DNA of 64,000 nucleotides from G963663315 sp965208975 (GTDB lineage Bacteria > Pseudomonadota > Gammaproteobacteria > Arenicellales > Poriferihabitantaceae), in contig CBDBQH010000003.1 in the NCBI GenBank assembly GCA_965208975.1, positions 682,001-746,000 of the forward strand. The letters run 5' to 3'. The position numbers were made by a program, and so were the translations under genes. Each line of letters begins with the position of its first letter. Within the stretch, counting starts at the first letter, position 1. A model generated the notes under the pieces. That model was not told the DNA's origin. It ran no database searches and worked only from the letters and a program-made list of their open reading frames with translations. Of this stretch, positions 21,937 to 30,697 are shown one piece after another.

Positions 21937-23154
21937 ATGTTCCTGATTTTCACCCTGTTCTCCTGGATAGCGATTTTAACTGTTACTCCAGTCTGGCCAT
22001 CCGCTATTGGACCGGGCGATACCGAAGCAGGCCGAAAACCGAACCTGCCAGCACGAACTATCGCCGAAACATTGACCCCGTTCGTCCACAATGAGACGCT
22101 CCCCGCTCAGATCATCGTACCGGAGATTTCAGGTTCTACCCCGCTGATGGTGACTTATACGCTGGACTCCGGGCTACAGGATCAGGTACGTGAGCTACTG
22201 GCCAAATACAATCCAGACTATGGAGTGGTCGTTGCGATCGAGCCGGATTCGGGCAGGATTCTGGCGATGACCGACTCCACTCGAGCCGGGGGAAACCACC
22301 AGAATCTGTCTCTGGTCAATTCTTTTCCCGCGGCTTCCGTTTCAAAAATTATCACGGCGATCGCCGCGGTCAATGAAAACAAACTGACCGGCTCGACCCT
22401 GATCCCGTACAATGGCAAAACCACTTCGTTGTACAAGAAAAACGTACTCCGGCACAAAAACAACAAATGGACCCGAACCATATCCTTCGACAAGGCTTTC
22501 GCAACTTCCGTCAACACCATATTCGGTCGGGTCGGAGCCGTGACGGTGGGCGGCGATACCATGCTGGATTATGCGTATCGACTTGGTTTCAACAGTCAAT
22601 TCGCTTCGGATTTCACGTTTGACAATGGTCACATTGAACTGGATCCCGATGACCAGTGGCAGGTCGCGGAAATGGCATCCGGCTATACCGACCGTAATAC
22701 CCTGTCGGTCCTGCATGGCGCAACGCTCGCAGCCACCGCCGTGAACAACGGGAATCTGGTCATGCCGGTACTGGTTGACTCGCTGATCGACCCGCATGGC
22801 ATCCCGGTCTATGTGTATGAAAAGCCGGTTCTTTCACCTGTGATGAGCGAGTCAGCCGCCGACCAGATCAAGAATATGATGCAATCGACAGTCAAAGCCG
22901 GGTCAGCCAGGAACTCTTTTCGCAAACTACATAAAAGTGTACTGAAAGATGTCGCCATCGGCGGCAAGACCGGTTCATTGACGGGCTACAAGCCCAAGGG
23001 AAAATACGACTGGTTTGTCGGATTCGCAGAGCGGGGTGAGCGCAGAATCGCGTTCGCCGTTCTTTGCATCAACAAGGAAAAGTGGTATGTTAAATCTTCA
23101 TTTCTGGCAAGGAAAATGGTGGAATATTATTTTTCTCCAGACAACCGAACCTGA
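21937..23154 (+). CDS. Penicillin-binding-like transpeptidase-domain protein
   Basis: The 405-residue protein starts with a signal anchor (2-24) and has a penicillin-binding transpeptidase fold. All three active-site motifs are visible: SVSK at 134-137 (nucleophile S134), SVN at 191-193 and KTG in IGGKTGSLTG. It lacks the glycosyltransferase domain and most of the N-terminal pedestal, so it is shorter than PBP2 or PBP3 and nearer to the single-domain PbpA-like group. It would act on peptidoglycan in the periplasm. It follows the J-domain gene by 24 nt. Confidence 0.8.
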   Translation: MFLIFTLFSWIAILTVTPVWPSAIGPGDTEAGRKPNLPARTIAETLTPFVHNETLPAQIIVPEISGSTPLMVTYTLDSGLQDQVRELLAKYNPDYGVVVAIEPDSGRILAMTDSTRAGGNHQNLSLVNSFPAASVSKIITAIAAVNENKLTGSTLIPYNGKTTSLYKKNVLRHKNNKWTRTISFDKAFATSVNTIFGRVGAVTVGGDTMLDYAYRLGFNSQFASDFTFDNGHIELDPDDQWQVAEMASGYTDRNTLSVLHGATLAATAVNNGNLVMPVLVDSLIDPHGIPVYVYEKPVLSPVMSESAADQIKNMMQSTVKAGSARNSFRKLHKSVLKDVAIGGKTGSLTGYKPKGKYDWFVGFAERGERRIAFAVLCINKEKWYVKSSFLARKMVEYYFSPDNRT

Positions 23155-23188
23155 CCCCGGCCCTGCCGACCCCACCTGAAAACGGAAA

Positions 23189-24058
23189 TTGAAACAATAT
23201 CTCGACGCTGTAACAGAAACCCTGGAAACCGGCCAAAGAAAGACGAACCGGACGGGGGTGGACACGATCTCCACATTCAATATCAACTATGAAATTGATC
23301 TGCGCGAGGGGTTTCCCTTGCTCACAACCAAGGAAATATCCTGGAAGAACATCGTAATTGAAAACCTCTGGTTTTTGTCGGGCAATACGGATATTGACCT
23401 GCTTCGGCGGCATAACTGCAAATTCTGGGATCCGTGGGCGGACGAAAACGGCAAGGTGCCGAGCGCTTATGGCAACTTCTGGCGCCATTTTCCTCTACCG
23501 GATCATGGCAACAACGACCAGATCGCCTGGCTCGTCGAGCAGTTGAAAACCAACCCGACAAGCCGCAGGATGGTAGTCTCCGCCTGGGCGCCGGGTAACG
23601 CGCAAACCAGCGCTCTTCCGCCCTGCCACGCTTTCTGGGTCATCAACGTCCAGTATGACGAAAACGGGTCGCCCAGCCTGTGTCTGCATCTCACCCAGCG
23701 CAGTTGTGACATCGCCCTCGGCGTACCCTACAACATCGCGGGATATTCCTTTTTGCTGGAACTGTTCTCAAGATTCAGTGGAATACCTGCCGGACTTTTC
23801 GGTCATACGCTGATTGACGCGCATATCTACACCGCGAAAGCAAACGGAGACATGGCCCAATTCGATCATATTCCGGGGCTGAAGCAACAATTGACCCGTA
23901 CTCCACGGCCATTGCCATCGCTGGAAATCTGCCCGTCGATTCGTTCACTGGAGGATATTGAATCGCTGCTGTCACTCGATACCGGGGAGATCATGGCGAA
24001 GTTCGTACTGCACAACTACCACCCACACCCTCCGCTTTCGTTCAAGGTCGCGGTATAA
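23189..24058 (+). CDS. thyA: Thymidylate synthase
   Basis: The enzyme methylates dUMP to dTMP using methylenetetrahydrofolate. The 289-residue protein has TNRTGVDT, the catalytic cysteine in LPPCHAFW, QRSCDIALGVPYNIAGY and DAHIYTAK. The start is TTG at 23189 (MKQYLDAVTE), the only start that gives the full N-terminus; ATGs further in would remove the folate and phosphate loop. It is slightly longer than the 264-residue E. coli enzyme. folA follows by 12 nt, so the pair regenerates the folate it consumes. Confidence 0.96.
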   Translation: MKQYLDAVTETLETGQRKTNRTGVDTISTFNINYEIDLREGFPLLTTKEISWKNIVIENLWFLSGNTDIDLLRRHNCKFWDPWADENGKVPSAYGNFWRHFPLPDHGNNDQIAWLVEQLKTNPTSRRMVVSAWAPGNAQTSALPPCHAFWVINVQYDENGSPSLCLHLTQRSCDIALGVPYNIAGYSFLLELFSRFSGIPAGLFGHTLIDAHIYTAKANGDMAQFDHIPGLKQQLTRTPRPLPSLEICPSIRSLEDIESLLSLDTGEIMAKFVLHNYHPHPPLSFKVAV

Positions 24059-24070
24059 CGGTACAAGCGC

Positions 24071-24577
24071 GTGTCTGACAGTACCACACCTCCGGTAATC
24101 GGAGCCATTGCCGCCATGACCGAAGACCGGGTCATCGGCCTGGATGGTGGTATTCCCTGGCATTACCCCCAAGACCTGAAAAGATTCAAAAGAATCACCA
24201 TGAACGCCGCCATCATCATGGGCCGGCTAACCTGGGAGTCGATCAACTGCCGAGCGTTGCCGGGAAGGCGCAATATCGTCATCAGCCGCAGTCCCGTGAA
24301 GTCAATCGAACACTATGATCAGATTCAACAGGCTCTGGCCGCATGTAAGAATCAGGACATCCACCAGGACATTTGGGTGATTGGCGGCGGGCAGATCTAC
24401 CAGGCCGCATTCGAGTGGCTGACCCGGCTCGACATTACTTATGTACCGGACCGGATTGACCGGCCCGATACGGTACGCTTCCCGTTTATCGACCCGCATA
24501 TCTGGCAGGTCACCGAAACCACTCGAACCGATGAGTCGGGGTTGACACACGTCATTTATCGAAAAAGGTCGGAATAA
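24071..24577 (+). CDS. folA: Dihydrofolate reductase
   Basis: The enzyme reduces dihydrofolate with NADPH and so recycles the folate oxidised by ThyA. The 168-residue protein shows IAAMTEDRVIGLDGGIPWHYPQDLKRFK (N-terminal active site region with the conserved W and acidic site position), MGRLTWESI and IGGGQIYQAA. The position usually Asp27 in E. coli falls in the HYPQDLK segment as Q-D. The start is GTG at 24071, 12 nt after thyA. It forms a two-gene unit with thyA. Confidence 0.94.
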   Translation: MSDSTTPPVIGAIAAMTEDRVIGLDGGIPWHYPQDLKRFKRITMNAAIIMGRLTWESINCRALPGRRNIVISRSPVKSIEHYDQIQQALAACKNQDIHQDIWVIGGGQIYQAAFEWLTRLDITYVPDRIDRPDTVRFPFIDPHIWQVTETTRTDESGLTHVIYRKRSE

Positions 24578-24685
24578 ACCGGATTCATACCCGCACCCTG
24601 TCATGCCCTCGCCCAGCGCCCTTGCACCCAACCGCATGGAGTGGCATGATTGACTGAACCCCCCCACCCCAAAGAACAAAAAACA

Positions 24686-26251
24686 ATGACCCGCCACCAA
24701 CTCCCGATCGGCATCCAGGATTTTCGTACAATCCGGGAGCAGAATTGCTACTATGTAGACAAAACCTCCCATATCCGGCGGCTGATCGAAATGGGGCGAT
24801 ATTATTTCCTGTCGCGCCCACGCAGATTCGGCAAGAGTCTGCTGATCGATACATTACAGGAACTGTTCGAGGGCAACCAACCCCTGTTTCAGGGACTCGA
24901 CATCCATGACCATTGGGATTGGTCGGTTCAGTACCCGGTGGTACGACTGAGTTTTGACGGCAAACACAACGAACCCGGAGACCTCGCCCAAAGCATTGAA
25001 ACCCAACTGACGATCATTGAGAGAAACGCCGGTCTTGACTCGGCGCAATCTCCCGGTTCAGGCCCGGAACGCCTGCGGGATATTCTGGATCGTCTGCACC
25101 AGACCACCGGCCAGCAGGTTGTGGTACTGGTAGATGAATACGACAAACCCATCCTGGACGTACTGGAGGATGACCCGGACATGGCGAGAGCCAACCGCGA
25201 CTACTTGCGCGGATTCTACGGCATCATCAAGGGTAGCGCCCGCCATATCCGGTTTGTCTTTATCACCGGCATCAGTATGTTCTCGAATGTAAACCTGTTC
25301 TCCGGTCTCAACAACCTGAAGAACATCAGTCTGGATCCAGGATACTCCACCCTCTGCGGCTATACCGACCGCGACCTCGACACCGTGTTCGCCGCGGAAT
25401 TGCCGGGACTGGACCGGGACGAAATTCGGCGCTGGTATAACGGCTATAGCTGGCTCGGTGAGGAAAAAGTCTACAATCCGTTTGATGTGCTACTGCTGTT
25501 TTCAGATCGGGAGTTTGAGCCTTACTGGTTTCGCACGGGGACACCGACCTTCCTGTACCGGGAACTGGTACGCCAGGAGATCAGCCCGCTGGAACTGACC
25601 AACCGGATTGCGGACCGGGAATTGGTCTCCACATTTGATATACAGGATTACAACATGGATGCCCTGTTGTTCCAGACCGGCTATCTGACTATTGTCGGCA
25701 AGGAACAAACCGGAGGCCTGACCGAATACCGGATGGACTATCCGAATCATGAGGTCGAATTGAGTCTGAACCGGGGGTTGCTGCGGTACATGACCGGGAT
25801 TGACCGCATCACGCAGCAGGGGAAACAACTCCTTGAATTACTCGCGGCACAGGACTTTGACGGCTTTGCCGAAGTATTCCAGGCCTATCTTTCGGGGATT
25901 CCGTACCCGTGGCATGACAGCGCCGGCTTGAGTCGGTATGAGTCCTGGTATGCGAGTCTGCTGTACATGAATTTCCTGTCTTGTGAAGCCCAAGTGCGGG
26001 TAGAAGAAGCGACCAGCCGGGGGCGTTCGGACATGGCGTTGATTCATGCCGGTCAGGTATTCGTCATGGAGTTCAAGGTGGTGGAAGATGAATCCGGGAA
26101 AGAATCCGCTCTGGCTCAGGCGATGGTGCAGATACAGGAGAAGGGGTACAGTGATAAATACCGCAATCAGGGCCAACCGATTCATCATATCGCGCTGGCT
26201 TTCGGACGGACGGAACGGAATCTGCTGGCAATTCGGGTGGAACGCGGCTGA
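24686..26251 (+). CDS. AAA-ATPase-like / PD-(D/E)XK nuclease domain protein
   Basis: The 521-residue protein belongs to the large AAA-ATPase_like plus PDDEXK_9 family common in Bacteroidetes and host-associated bacteria; its function is unknown. Near the N-terminus are YYVDKTSHI and a degenerate P-loop SRPRRFGKSLL. VLVDEYDKPILD gives Walker B, and FITGISMFSN is a sensor-like strand. The C-terminus carries a nuclease-like motif, RSDMALIH ... VMEFKV (D, then E-x-K). I chose ATG 24686 (MTRHQLPIGIQ); TTG 24650 is in frame. It stands alone between folA and bamC and may be a transferred selfish or defence gene. Confidence 0.8.
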   Translation: MTRHQLPIGIQDFRTIREQNCYYVDKTSHIRRLIEMGRYYFLSRPRRFGKSLLIDTLQELFEGNQPLFQGLDIHDHWDWSVQYPVVRLSFDGKHNEPGDLAQSIETQLTIIERNAGLDSAQSPGSGPERLRDILDRLHQTTGQQVVVLVDEYDKPILDVLEDDPDMARANRDYLRGFYGIIKGSARHIRFVFITGISMFSNVNLFSGLNNLKNISLDPGYSTLCGYTDRDLDTVFAAELPGLDRDEIRRWYNGYSWLGEEKVYNPFDVLLLFSDREFEPYWFRTGTPTFLYRELVRQEISPLELTNRIADRELVSTFDIQDYNMDALLFQTGYLTIVGKEQTGGLTEYRMDYPNHEVELSLNRGLLRYMTGIDRITQQGKQLLELLAAQDFDGFAEVFQAYLSGIPYPWHDSAGLSRYESWYASLLYMNFLSCEAQVRVEEATSRGRSDMALIHAGQVFVMEFKVVEDESGKESALAQAMVQIQEKGYSDKYRNQGQPIHHIALAFGRTERNLLAIRVERG

Positions 26252-26383
26252 TAGTAGAAGTGTCCACGCCAAAAGCGCACCCCTTGAAGGTCGTGTGATC
26301 CCGCGACAGAATTCTGGCGCTTTTCCGGCATTGTGTGGTAGCCTTGTGCCTTCGATTTCACTTACATTTCCGGGTCATCAAAA

Positions 26384-27169
26384 GTGCACTTACCTGTTAT
26401 CCGATCGATTGCCACCGCCATAGCGTTTACTCTGCTTCTGCTTATCTCCGGCTGCGGATCATCCCTGTTCGAGTCGAAAACCGAAGGACCCCAAAGCGGC
26501 CCTGAGGACCTCAAGAAACTGGACCCGGATGCGCCGAAGCACAGACCACTGAAAGCAAAAGCCAAAAAACAAAAAGCGAAACTGTACAAGCCGACAACCA
26601 CGGTGTCACTCGAAGTTCCACCCGACCTGATCAATACGACCGACCAGACTGTGCTCGACAATCTGGAAGCAGGCAAACAGAACAAAATCAGGATACTCCC
26701 CGAAATAGTCGGCGCGAGAATCATCAAAAAGGACGATATACACGGTCTGGAAGTTGATACCAGCGTGGAATCTGCCTGGGACACAGTAAACCGATTCTGG
26801 GCCTTGAGCAATGTCAATCTGGTTGAATACAACCCGGAAGCCGGCACGATGGAAACTGACTGGATCGAAAGGCCACGGGCAGAGGACCCGGACGCATCCT
26901 ATATCTCCCGAATGTCCCGGGATATACTCACATCGCTGGCCAAAGGCAATACGAAGCTGGATAAATACCGCATCCGGTTCGAGAGAGTTTCCGCCAATCA
27001 GTCATTCTTGCATGTCACCCACAGATCCAGCGCCAGAAAAGAGGCTGCAAAAGCAAGCCAGAGAAAGACCAGCGAGTTTGAGTGGGTCGAGTTATCCTCG
27101 GACCCGAACAGCGTGGCTGACTTCCTGCAACACCTGATACTGGTTTTTGACGAGCCGGTGTCTTCCTGA
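26384..27169 (+). CDS. bamC: BamC-like outer membrane assembly lipoprotein
   Basis: A lipoprotein partner of the BamA machine that inserts beta-barrel proteins in the outer membrane. The 261-residue product starts at GTG 26384 and has a lipobox LISGC, so the mature protein starts at Cys24. A Lys-rich stretch (HRPLKAKAKKQKAKLY) precedes YKPTTTVSLEVPPDL, the conserved BamC lasso-like segment. Two helix-grip domains follow. It is shorter than the 344-residue E. coli protein. dapA, its usual upstream neighbour, is absent. A partial duplicate of this gene lies at 28231-28360. Confidence 0.8.
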   Translation: MHLPVIRSIATAIAFTLLLLISGCGSSLFESKTEGPQSGPEDLKKLDPDAPKHRPLKAKAKKQKAKLYKPTTTVSLEVPPDLINTTDQTVLDNLEAGKQNKIRILPEIVGARIIKKDDIHGLEVDTSVESAWDTVNRFWALSNVNLVEYNPEAGTMETDWIERPRAEDPDASYISRMSRDILTSLAKGNTKLDKYRIRFERVSANQSFLHVTHRSSARKEAAKASQRKTSEFEWVELSSDPNSVADFLQHLILVFDEPVSS

Positions 27170-27255
27170 CATCCATTGGTTACATGTGGGAGGCGAAAGT
27201 GATCACCGCTATAACTATGGCTGACGCGACCCAAGCCGCCAGCGATAGTTATTGA

Positions 27256-27297
27256 AAATATATTTTACATTCAGACGGATAAATGTAAAATATATTT
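27256..27297. repeat. Perfect 16-bp inverted repeat abutting an ATPase-remnant start codon
   Basis: Arms AAATATATTTTACATT (27256-27271) and its exact complement (27282-27297) flank a 10-bp spacer. The right arm ends on the base before the ATG at 27298. The arms are AT-rich and contain -10-like sequences in both directions. This looks like an operator or a cruciform, with no T-run terminator pattern. Confidence 0.85.
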
Positions 27298-27513
27298 ATG
27301 GTAAAGCGGAACTTGTGGCTGGAAAAGTTGCATCTGGCATGGCAGAGACGGTCTGTTGTCTGGCTATCTGGTGTGCGTCGGGTTGGGAAAACCACTATGC
27401 GGCTATGCAAATCATGTTACCAGCGCAGAAACAGGTATCGTTTCAGGGTCACCACTTTTACAGCAACCATTCAATCAAAAACTACACTATACCCTGACCA
27501 CCGATTCTATTGA
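27298..27513 (+). pseudogene. Remnant of a P-loop ATPase (DUF4143/AAA_14-type) N-terminus
   Basis: The first ~35 residues read MVKRNLWLEKLHLAWQ then SVVWLSGVRRVGKTT, the typical N-terminal P-loop of AAA_14/DUF4143 ATPases. After the P-loop the frame loses similarity and ends after 71 residues, where the family would have about 400. A frameshift or deletion is the likely cause; the CKS that should follow the P-loop appears out of register. It is preceded by a perfect inverted repeat. It faces the converging hicB gene. Confidence 0.6.
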
Positions 27514-27534
27514 GCAAGGTTCTGCCGATTCGGA

Positions 27535-27873
27535 TTATGCATCTGTTGTCGCACGCCTGAGCACTTCCTCGGCCCACTGGTTCAAACTCTTTCGTTCAAG
27601 CGCGGCTCTCACTGCGGCCTTGCGATGAACGTCGGGGCTGATCCAGAACATGACCTGCCCGGAATAAGCTTTATGGGGCTCCTTTCCGATCCTGACGCAG
27701 GCTTCGAGGTAATCTTCCACCGCCTCATGGAAGGATTCCTGCAGCCCGTCCACTGTGTCGGCGTGAAAGCCCACGATGTCGTGGATGCCAGCGATTCGTC
27801 CTGTGAAAAGATGATCATCGTCGTCATAGTCGATACGGGCGGTATAGCCTTTGTAGGTCATGGTGTTCGTCAT
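27535..27873 (-). CDS. hicB: HicB-family antitoxin
   Basis: The 112-residue protein has the HicB fold (YKGYTARIDYDDDDHLFTGRIAGI, then GFHADTVDGLQESFHEAVEDYLE). Its C-terminal ribbon-helix-helix-like segment (SPDVHRKAAVRAALERKSLNQWAEEVL) should bind the operon operator. It overlaps the toxin stop by 4 nt, and the toxin is encoded first, as is usual for hicAB. It neutralises HicA and represses the operon. Confidence 0.9.
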   Translation of the reverse strand: MTNTMTYKGYTARIDYDDDDHLFTGRIAGIHDIVGFHADTVDGLQESFHEAVEDYLEACVRIGKEPHKAYSGQVMFWISPDVHRKAAVRAALERKSLNQWAEEVLRRATTDA

Positions 27874-28127
27874 GGCTTCACTCCGATCTGTTCCAAAAAA
27901 TCCCGGGCATCTACCTGATAGCGTTTCGCTTCTTTGGTGGGGTGTGGGCGATGAAACGTTGCAACCTTCCCCTCTTTTTCAAATCGCACTCGTGACCCTC
28001 GCCCCTCAATCAAATTTGCTCCTGTGGCCAGCAGCAGGTTTTCGATCGCAGTCCATTCAATACTGGCCGAGACTGGTTTCCTGAATACTGCGGCAAGGGT
28101 CCTGCGGTGTTTGCTGTTCACTGACAC
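27870..28127 (-). CDS. hicA: HicA-family mRNA interferase toxin
   Basis: The 85-residue double-stranded-RNA-binding-like toxin cuts mRNA when free of HicB. Visible features are WTAIENLLLATGANLIEGRGSRVRF and HRPHP, where the histidine is the expected catalytic residue, then KRYQVDARDFLEQIGV. It is a longer version of HicA (usual 60-85). The N-terminal SKHRRTLAAVF is basic. The module lies inside the segment between bamC and the collapsed bamC copy. Confidence 0.88.
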   Translation of the reverse strand: MSVNSKHRRTLAAVFRKPVSASIEWTAIENLLLATGANLIEGRGSRVRFEKEGKVATFHRPHPTKEAKRYQVDARDFLEQIGVKP

Positions 28128-28230
28128 AGGATATTCTATGATTGCTATTTATGCAAGCATATCCCCCCAGCATATCCCCCCAATCCCCTGATAAGGGAAA
28201 TGTATGTGAATGAAAAATGGGGCCGCACTG

Positions 28231-28360
28231 ACAGCGTTTTCCGGCATGGTGTGGTAAGGTAACCTTATGCCTCTGATTTCACTTAAATTCCCGAATCGTA
28301 ATGTACCGGGCTTCCTGCAACACCTGATATTGGTTTTTGACGATCCGGCATCCTCCTGAC
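28231..28360 (+). pseudogene. Collapsed duplicate of bamC: its upstream region fused to its 3' end
   Basis: 28235-28295 aligns with 26314-26376, just upstream of bamC (shared TTTTCCGGCAT, GTGTGGTA, GATTTCACTTA). 28309-28360 aligns with 27118-27170, the bamC 3' end (shared CTTCCTGCAACACCTGAT, TGGTTTTTGACGA, TCCTGAC). About 740 bp in between are deleted. This is a tandem duplicate that lost its middle. The 1-kb segment between the two copies holds hicAB and the ATPase remnant. Short AGCATATCCCCCC repeats lie just upstream near 28155-28180. Confidence 0.8.
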
Positions 28361-28382
28361 AAACTGGTTTTTGCACTTACTG

Positions 28383-29522
28383 TCAACGCATTTGTTGACA
28401 AAGACTCCGGAAGCTGGCCCATAAGCGCCGGGCAATCCAGTAAAACATCCTTGCCGGGTGCCGGATGAGCCGGACTTGGGTCAGACTTCGTTCCGGGGGT
28501 ACGGCATAATAAATATGAAGCCCCCAGTCTGAACAAAGAGAATATGCCACCAGCCTGCCGATTTTTTCGGCGAACGAGTCAGGCCTGTTATCCATACTCG
28601 ATAACGTCGGGAATACGTTGCCGACACCGGACGGAGCTCTGACCGTCGGAGCGCTCAAGCGCTCAGCTAGTGCAACCGGCAACGGAGACAGGAAATGCAG
28701 GCAGCGCAGGGTGTTGATGGTATGAGGTTGTTTCTCCTTCATCCATGACCAGTCTATCTGATCGAAATACCGTGTGGCATAGCCGTAAATATCGGCGACC
28801 GCCCCCAGCTTGATCCGGTCGCATGGCTCGAAGGTATGGTGGCACAGATGTTTCAGCATGTCGTGATGCCCTAAGGTAAAACACGGCCGACCATCTATCG
28901 TGATCGGATTCGCCTCGCAAATCACCTCATCAAACGACATACTTTCGGTTACATCGCCGGACAGGGTGTCGCGGTGAATCTCGACCTGAATAACCATGCC
29001 ATTACGGCTACAGGATGCGATGGGCAGATGGTGATGATCATACCGATGGCCTTGCTTGCGATCCTCCGCATGATAACCGATCTCCCGCAATGACTGTTGC
29101 GCCAAAACGGTTTTAGAGGCCGGAACCAGGATGTCGATATCCCCCATCGGACGTTGAGATTGATCCGGATACAGACAGTTGATCAATGCCATCCCTTTCA
29201 AAAGTATGGTTTCGATCCCCTTTTGTGCAAACTTGTCCAGGATTTCATTCAGCGCGTTTGAGCGTTCACGGTTTACACGCTGATGTTTCGCCGTGAGCGC
29301 CTTGAACAGGATAGTGGGCTGAGCCGGAATCGCAATATCACAGGATAACAGATGGGTGTACAGCAGATTGCTGAGCGCGTGGGATTCGGCTTCAGTGATC
29401 AGTGTGCTCCAATCCTGGATTTCAAGAGCCGATTGCCTGAATCGCTGTCTGATTGACGGGTCAAGTTCCAGTCGGCAGCAGAGCCGTAATAAATGGGTAT
29501 GGTCACCTATATCCATATCCAT
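28383..29522 (-). CDS. Nucleotidyltransferase family protein (NTP_transf_5-like)
   Basis: The 379-residue protein belongs to the uncharacterised nucleotidyltransferase group that is often encoded beside PqqD-like and HprK-like proteins. The core has LLKGMALINCLY followed by RPMGDIDILV with the metal-binding D-x-D, and later VEIHRD and the histidine-rich HHDMLKHLCHHTFE. The start is the ATG at 29522 (GTG 29525 is in frame). It lies 28 nt after the HprK-like gene on the same strand and is the third gene of that cassette. The substrate is unknown. Confidence 0.75.
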   Translation of the reverse strand: MDMDIGDHTHLLRLCCRLELDPSIRQRFRQSALEIQDWSTLITEAESHALSNLLYTHLLSCDIAIPAQPTILFKALTAKHQRVNRERSNALNEILDKFAQKGIETILLKGMALINCLYPDQSQRPMGDIDILVPASKTVLAQQSLREIGYHAEDRKQGHRYDHHHLPIASCSRNGMVIQVEIHRDTLSGDVTESMSFDEVICEANPITIDGRPCFTLGHHDMLKHLCHHTFEPCDRIKLGAVADIYGYATRYFDQIDWSWMKEKQPHTINTLRCLHFLSPLPVALAERLSAPTVRAPSGVGNVFPTLSSMDNRPDSFAEKIGRLVAYSLCSDWGLHIYYAVPPERSLTQVRLIRHPARMFYWIARRLWASFRSLCQQMR

Positions 29523-29550
29523 CACTCACATCGCATCAAAGATGGGCAGG

Positions 29551-30387
29551 TTAATGGATTTTGTCGATCAGCGCGGACAAATCGTCATAATGCCGGTAAT
29601 GAACCCGGTAGGCCGGGATATTCCTGACCAGCCGGGTCACCTCATTGAATCCGTGTGTGGGCAGGTTTCTGGCGATCACATTACTTCGCATCAGTTCAAG
29701 CCCGGCTTCCGCTCCGGTCAGTCTGGTAAGCTCCGGGTCGGAATCGCGGACAAACTTCGGGAAAATAATACACTTGATATCCGGCAGATCCATCTTGAAA
29801 TCCGGATTCACCAATCGGTGGGGAACCATGGTGACTTCAGGAGAACTCTTGATCTGCTCCCGGTTCGCCTCCAGATCAACGATGGACTGAATCGCTGGCA
29901 CTCCGCGGGTTTTGACATTGAGTGGCCGGGTGAACGCATTGGTAACGCCGGTCGAGAGGTCAATGGTCACCAGCTCATCCGTATGGTAATGCATACCGCA
30001 TGTCATCAACCAGGTCGTCACCGAGGTTTTCCCCGCGCCACTGGTTCCGGGAATCAAAATACTGCCGTTGTCATCGGAAACCAGTCCTGCATGAATAGCC
30101 AATCTTTGACGGTTATCACAAATCAGGTGGTGCAACACGTCACCCATCAGCATAACACCAAGTCCGGCGACACATTCCCCGGTATAAAGCGATTCGCCGT
30201 CCCGCGACAGCTTCCAGTTATCATGTCCTGATGCTTCTTCCTTCTCAATCAGGAACGTCGCCTTACTTTTGGCGCCAGCTTCCCCTGACAGATCAGAAAA
30301 CAGAAACGCCAACAGGTCGCTGGCTTCCGGATGCATGAATTCGACTGCCACCTTGTAGCCGTCAAATGATATTTCCCTTCTGTCCAT
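29551..30387 (-). CDS. HprK-related serine kinase-like protein
   Basis: The 278-residue protein has the P-loop GTSGAGKTSVTTWLM and the adjacent acidic YHTDELVTID seen in HPr kinase C-terminal domains, but lacks the HprK N-terminal domain. Such HprK-related proteins (kinase A/B groups) travel with PqqD-like chaperones in peptide-modification loci. In some lasso-type clusters a homologue phosphorylates the precursor peptide; that activity here is inference. ATG 30387 (MDRREISFDG) is chosen over TTG 30393. It is 19 nt downstream of the PqqD-like gene. Confidence 0.8.
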   Translation of the reverse strand: MDRREISFDGYKVAVEFMHPEASDLLAFLFSDLSGEAGAKSKATFLIEKEEASGHDNWKLSRDGESLYTGECVAGLGVMLMGDVLHHLICDNRQRLAIHAGLVSDDNGSILIPGTSGAGKTSVTTWLMTCGMHYHTDELVTIDLSTGVTNAFTRPLNVKTRGVPAIQSIVDLEANREQIKSSPEVTMVPHRLVNPDFKMDLPDIKCIIFPKFVRDSDPELTRLTGAEAGLELMRSNVIARNLPTHGFNEVTRLVRNIPAYRVHYRHYDDLSALIDKIH

Positions 30388-30406
30388 GCACAAATTCGAG
30401 AGGTGG

Positions 30407-30697
30407 TTAACCGACCAGTTGAACCGCGCCGTGCTGGACCAACAGATCGATAGTATCGCTTACGTCCTGCTCAATCGAGTCCTTGCTTTCCGGGAAAGCG
30501 CTGGCCAGCAATTCAATCAATTCTGCAACGGTCACTTTGCCATCACACAGTCGCCAGATCAGTGAAGCCGCCGAATTCATGTGGATCGAGCGGTTTAACT
30601 CTGGCGAATACAGCAGGAGTTCCCCGTCGATTTCCTCAAGCTCGAAACCGGGCACAGTATTCGGGGTCTTGTTATGTATGGATATGGTACTTGTCAT
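30407..30697 (-). CDS. PqqD-family peptide chaperone (RiPP recognition element)
   Basis: The 96-residue protein matches the PqqD fold: VPGFELEEIDGELLLYSPE, then IHMNSAASLIWRLCDGKVTV, and a C-terminal helix (IEQDVSDTIDLLVQHGAVQ). PqqD-like domains bind leader peptides and present them to modifying enzymes. Here it is the first gene of PqqD - HprK-like - nucleotidyltransferase. No radical SAM enzyme, cyclase, peptidase or precursor gene is next to it. The ATG at 30697 gives the usual N-terminus. The 300 bp upstream contain no other gene that I can support. Confidence 0.85.
   Translation of the reverse strand: MTSTISIHNKTPNTVPGFELEEIDGELLLYSPELNRSIHMNSAASLIWRLCDGKVTVAELIELLASAFPESKDSIEQDVSDTIDLLVQHGAVQLVG

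Noticed and set aside
24686..26251. Reading this protein as part of a conjugative or retron system
   Set aside because: No partner genes lie next to it; the AAA-like/PDDEXK family usually stands alone.
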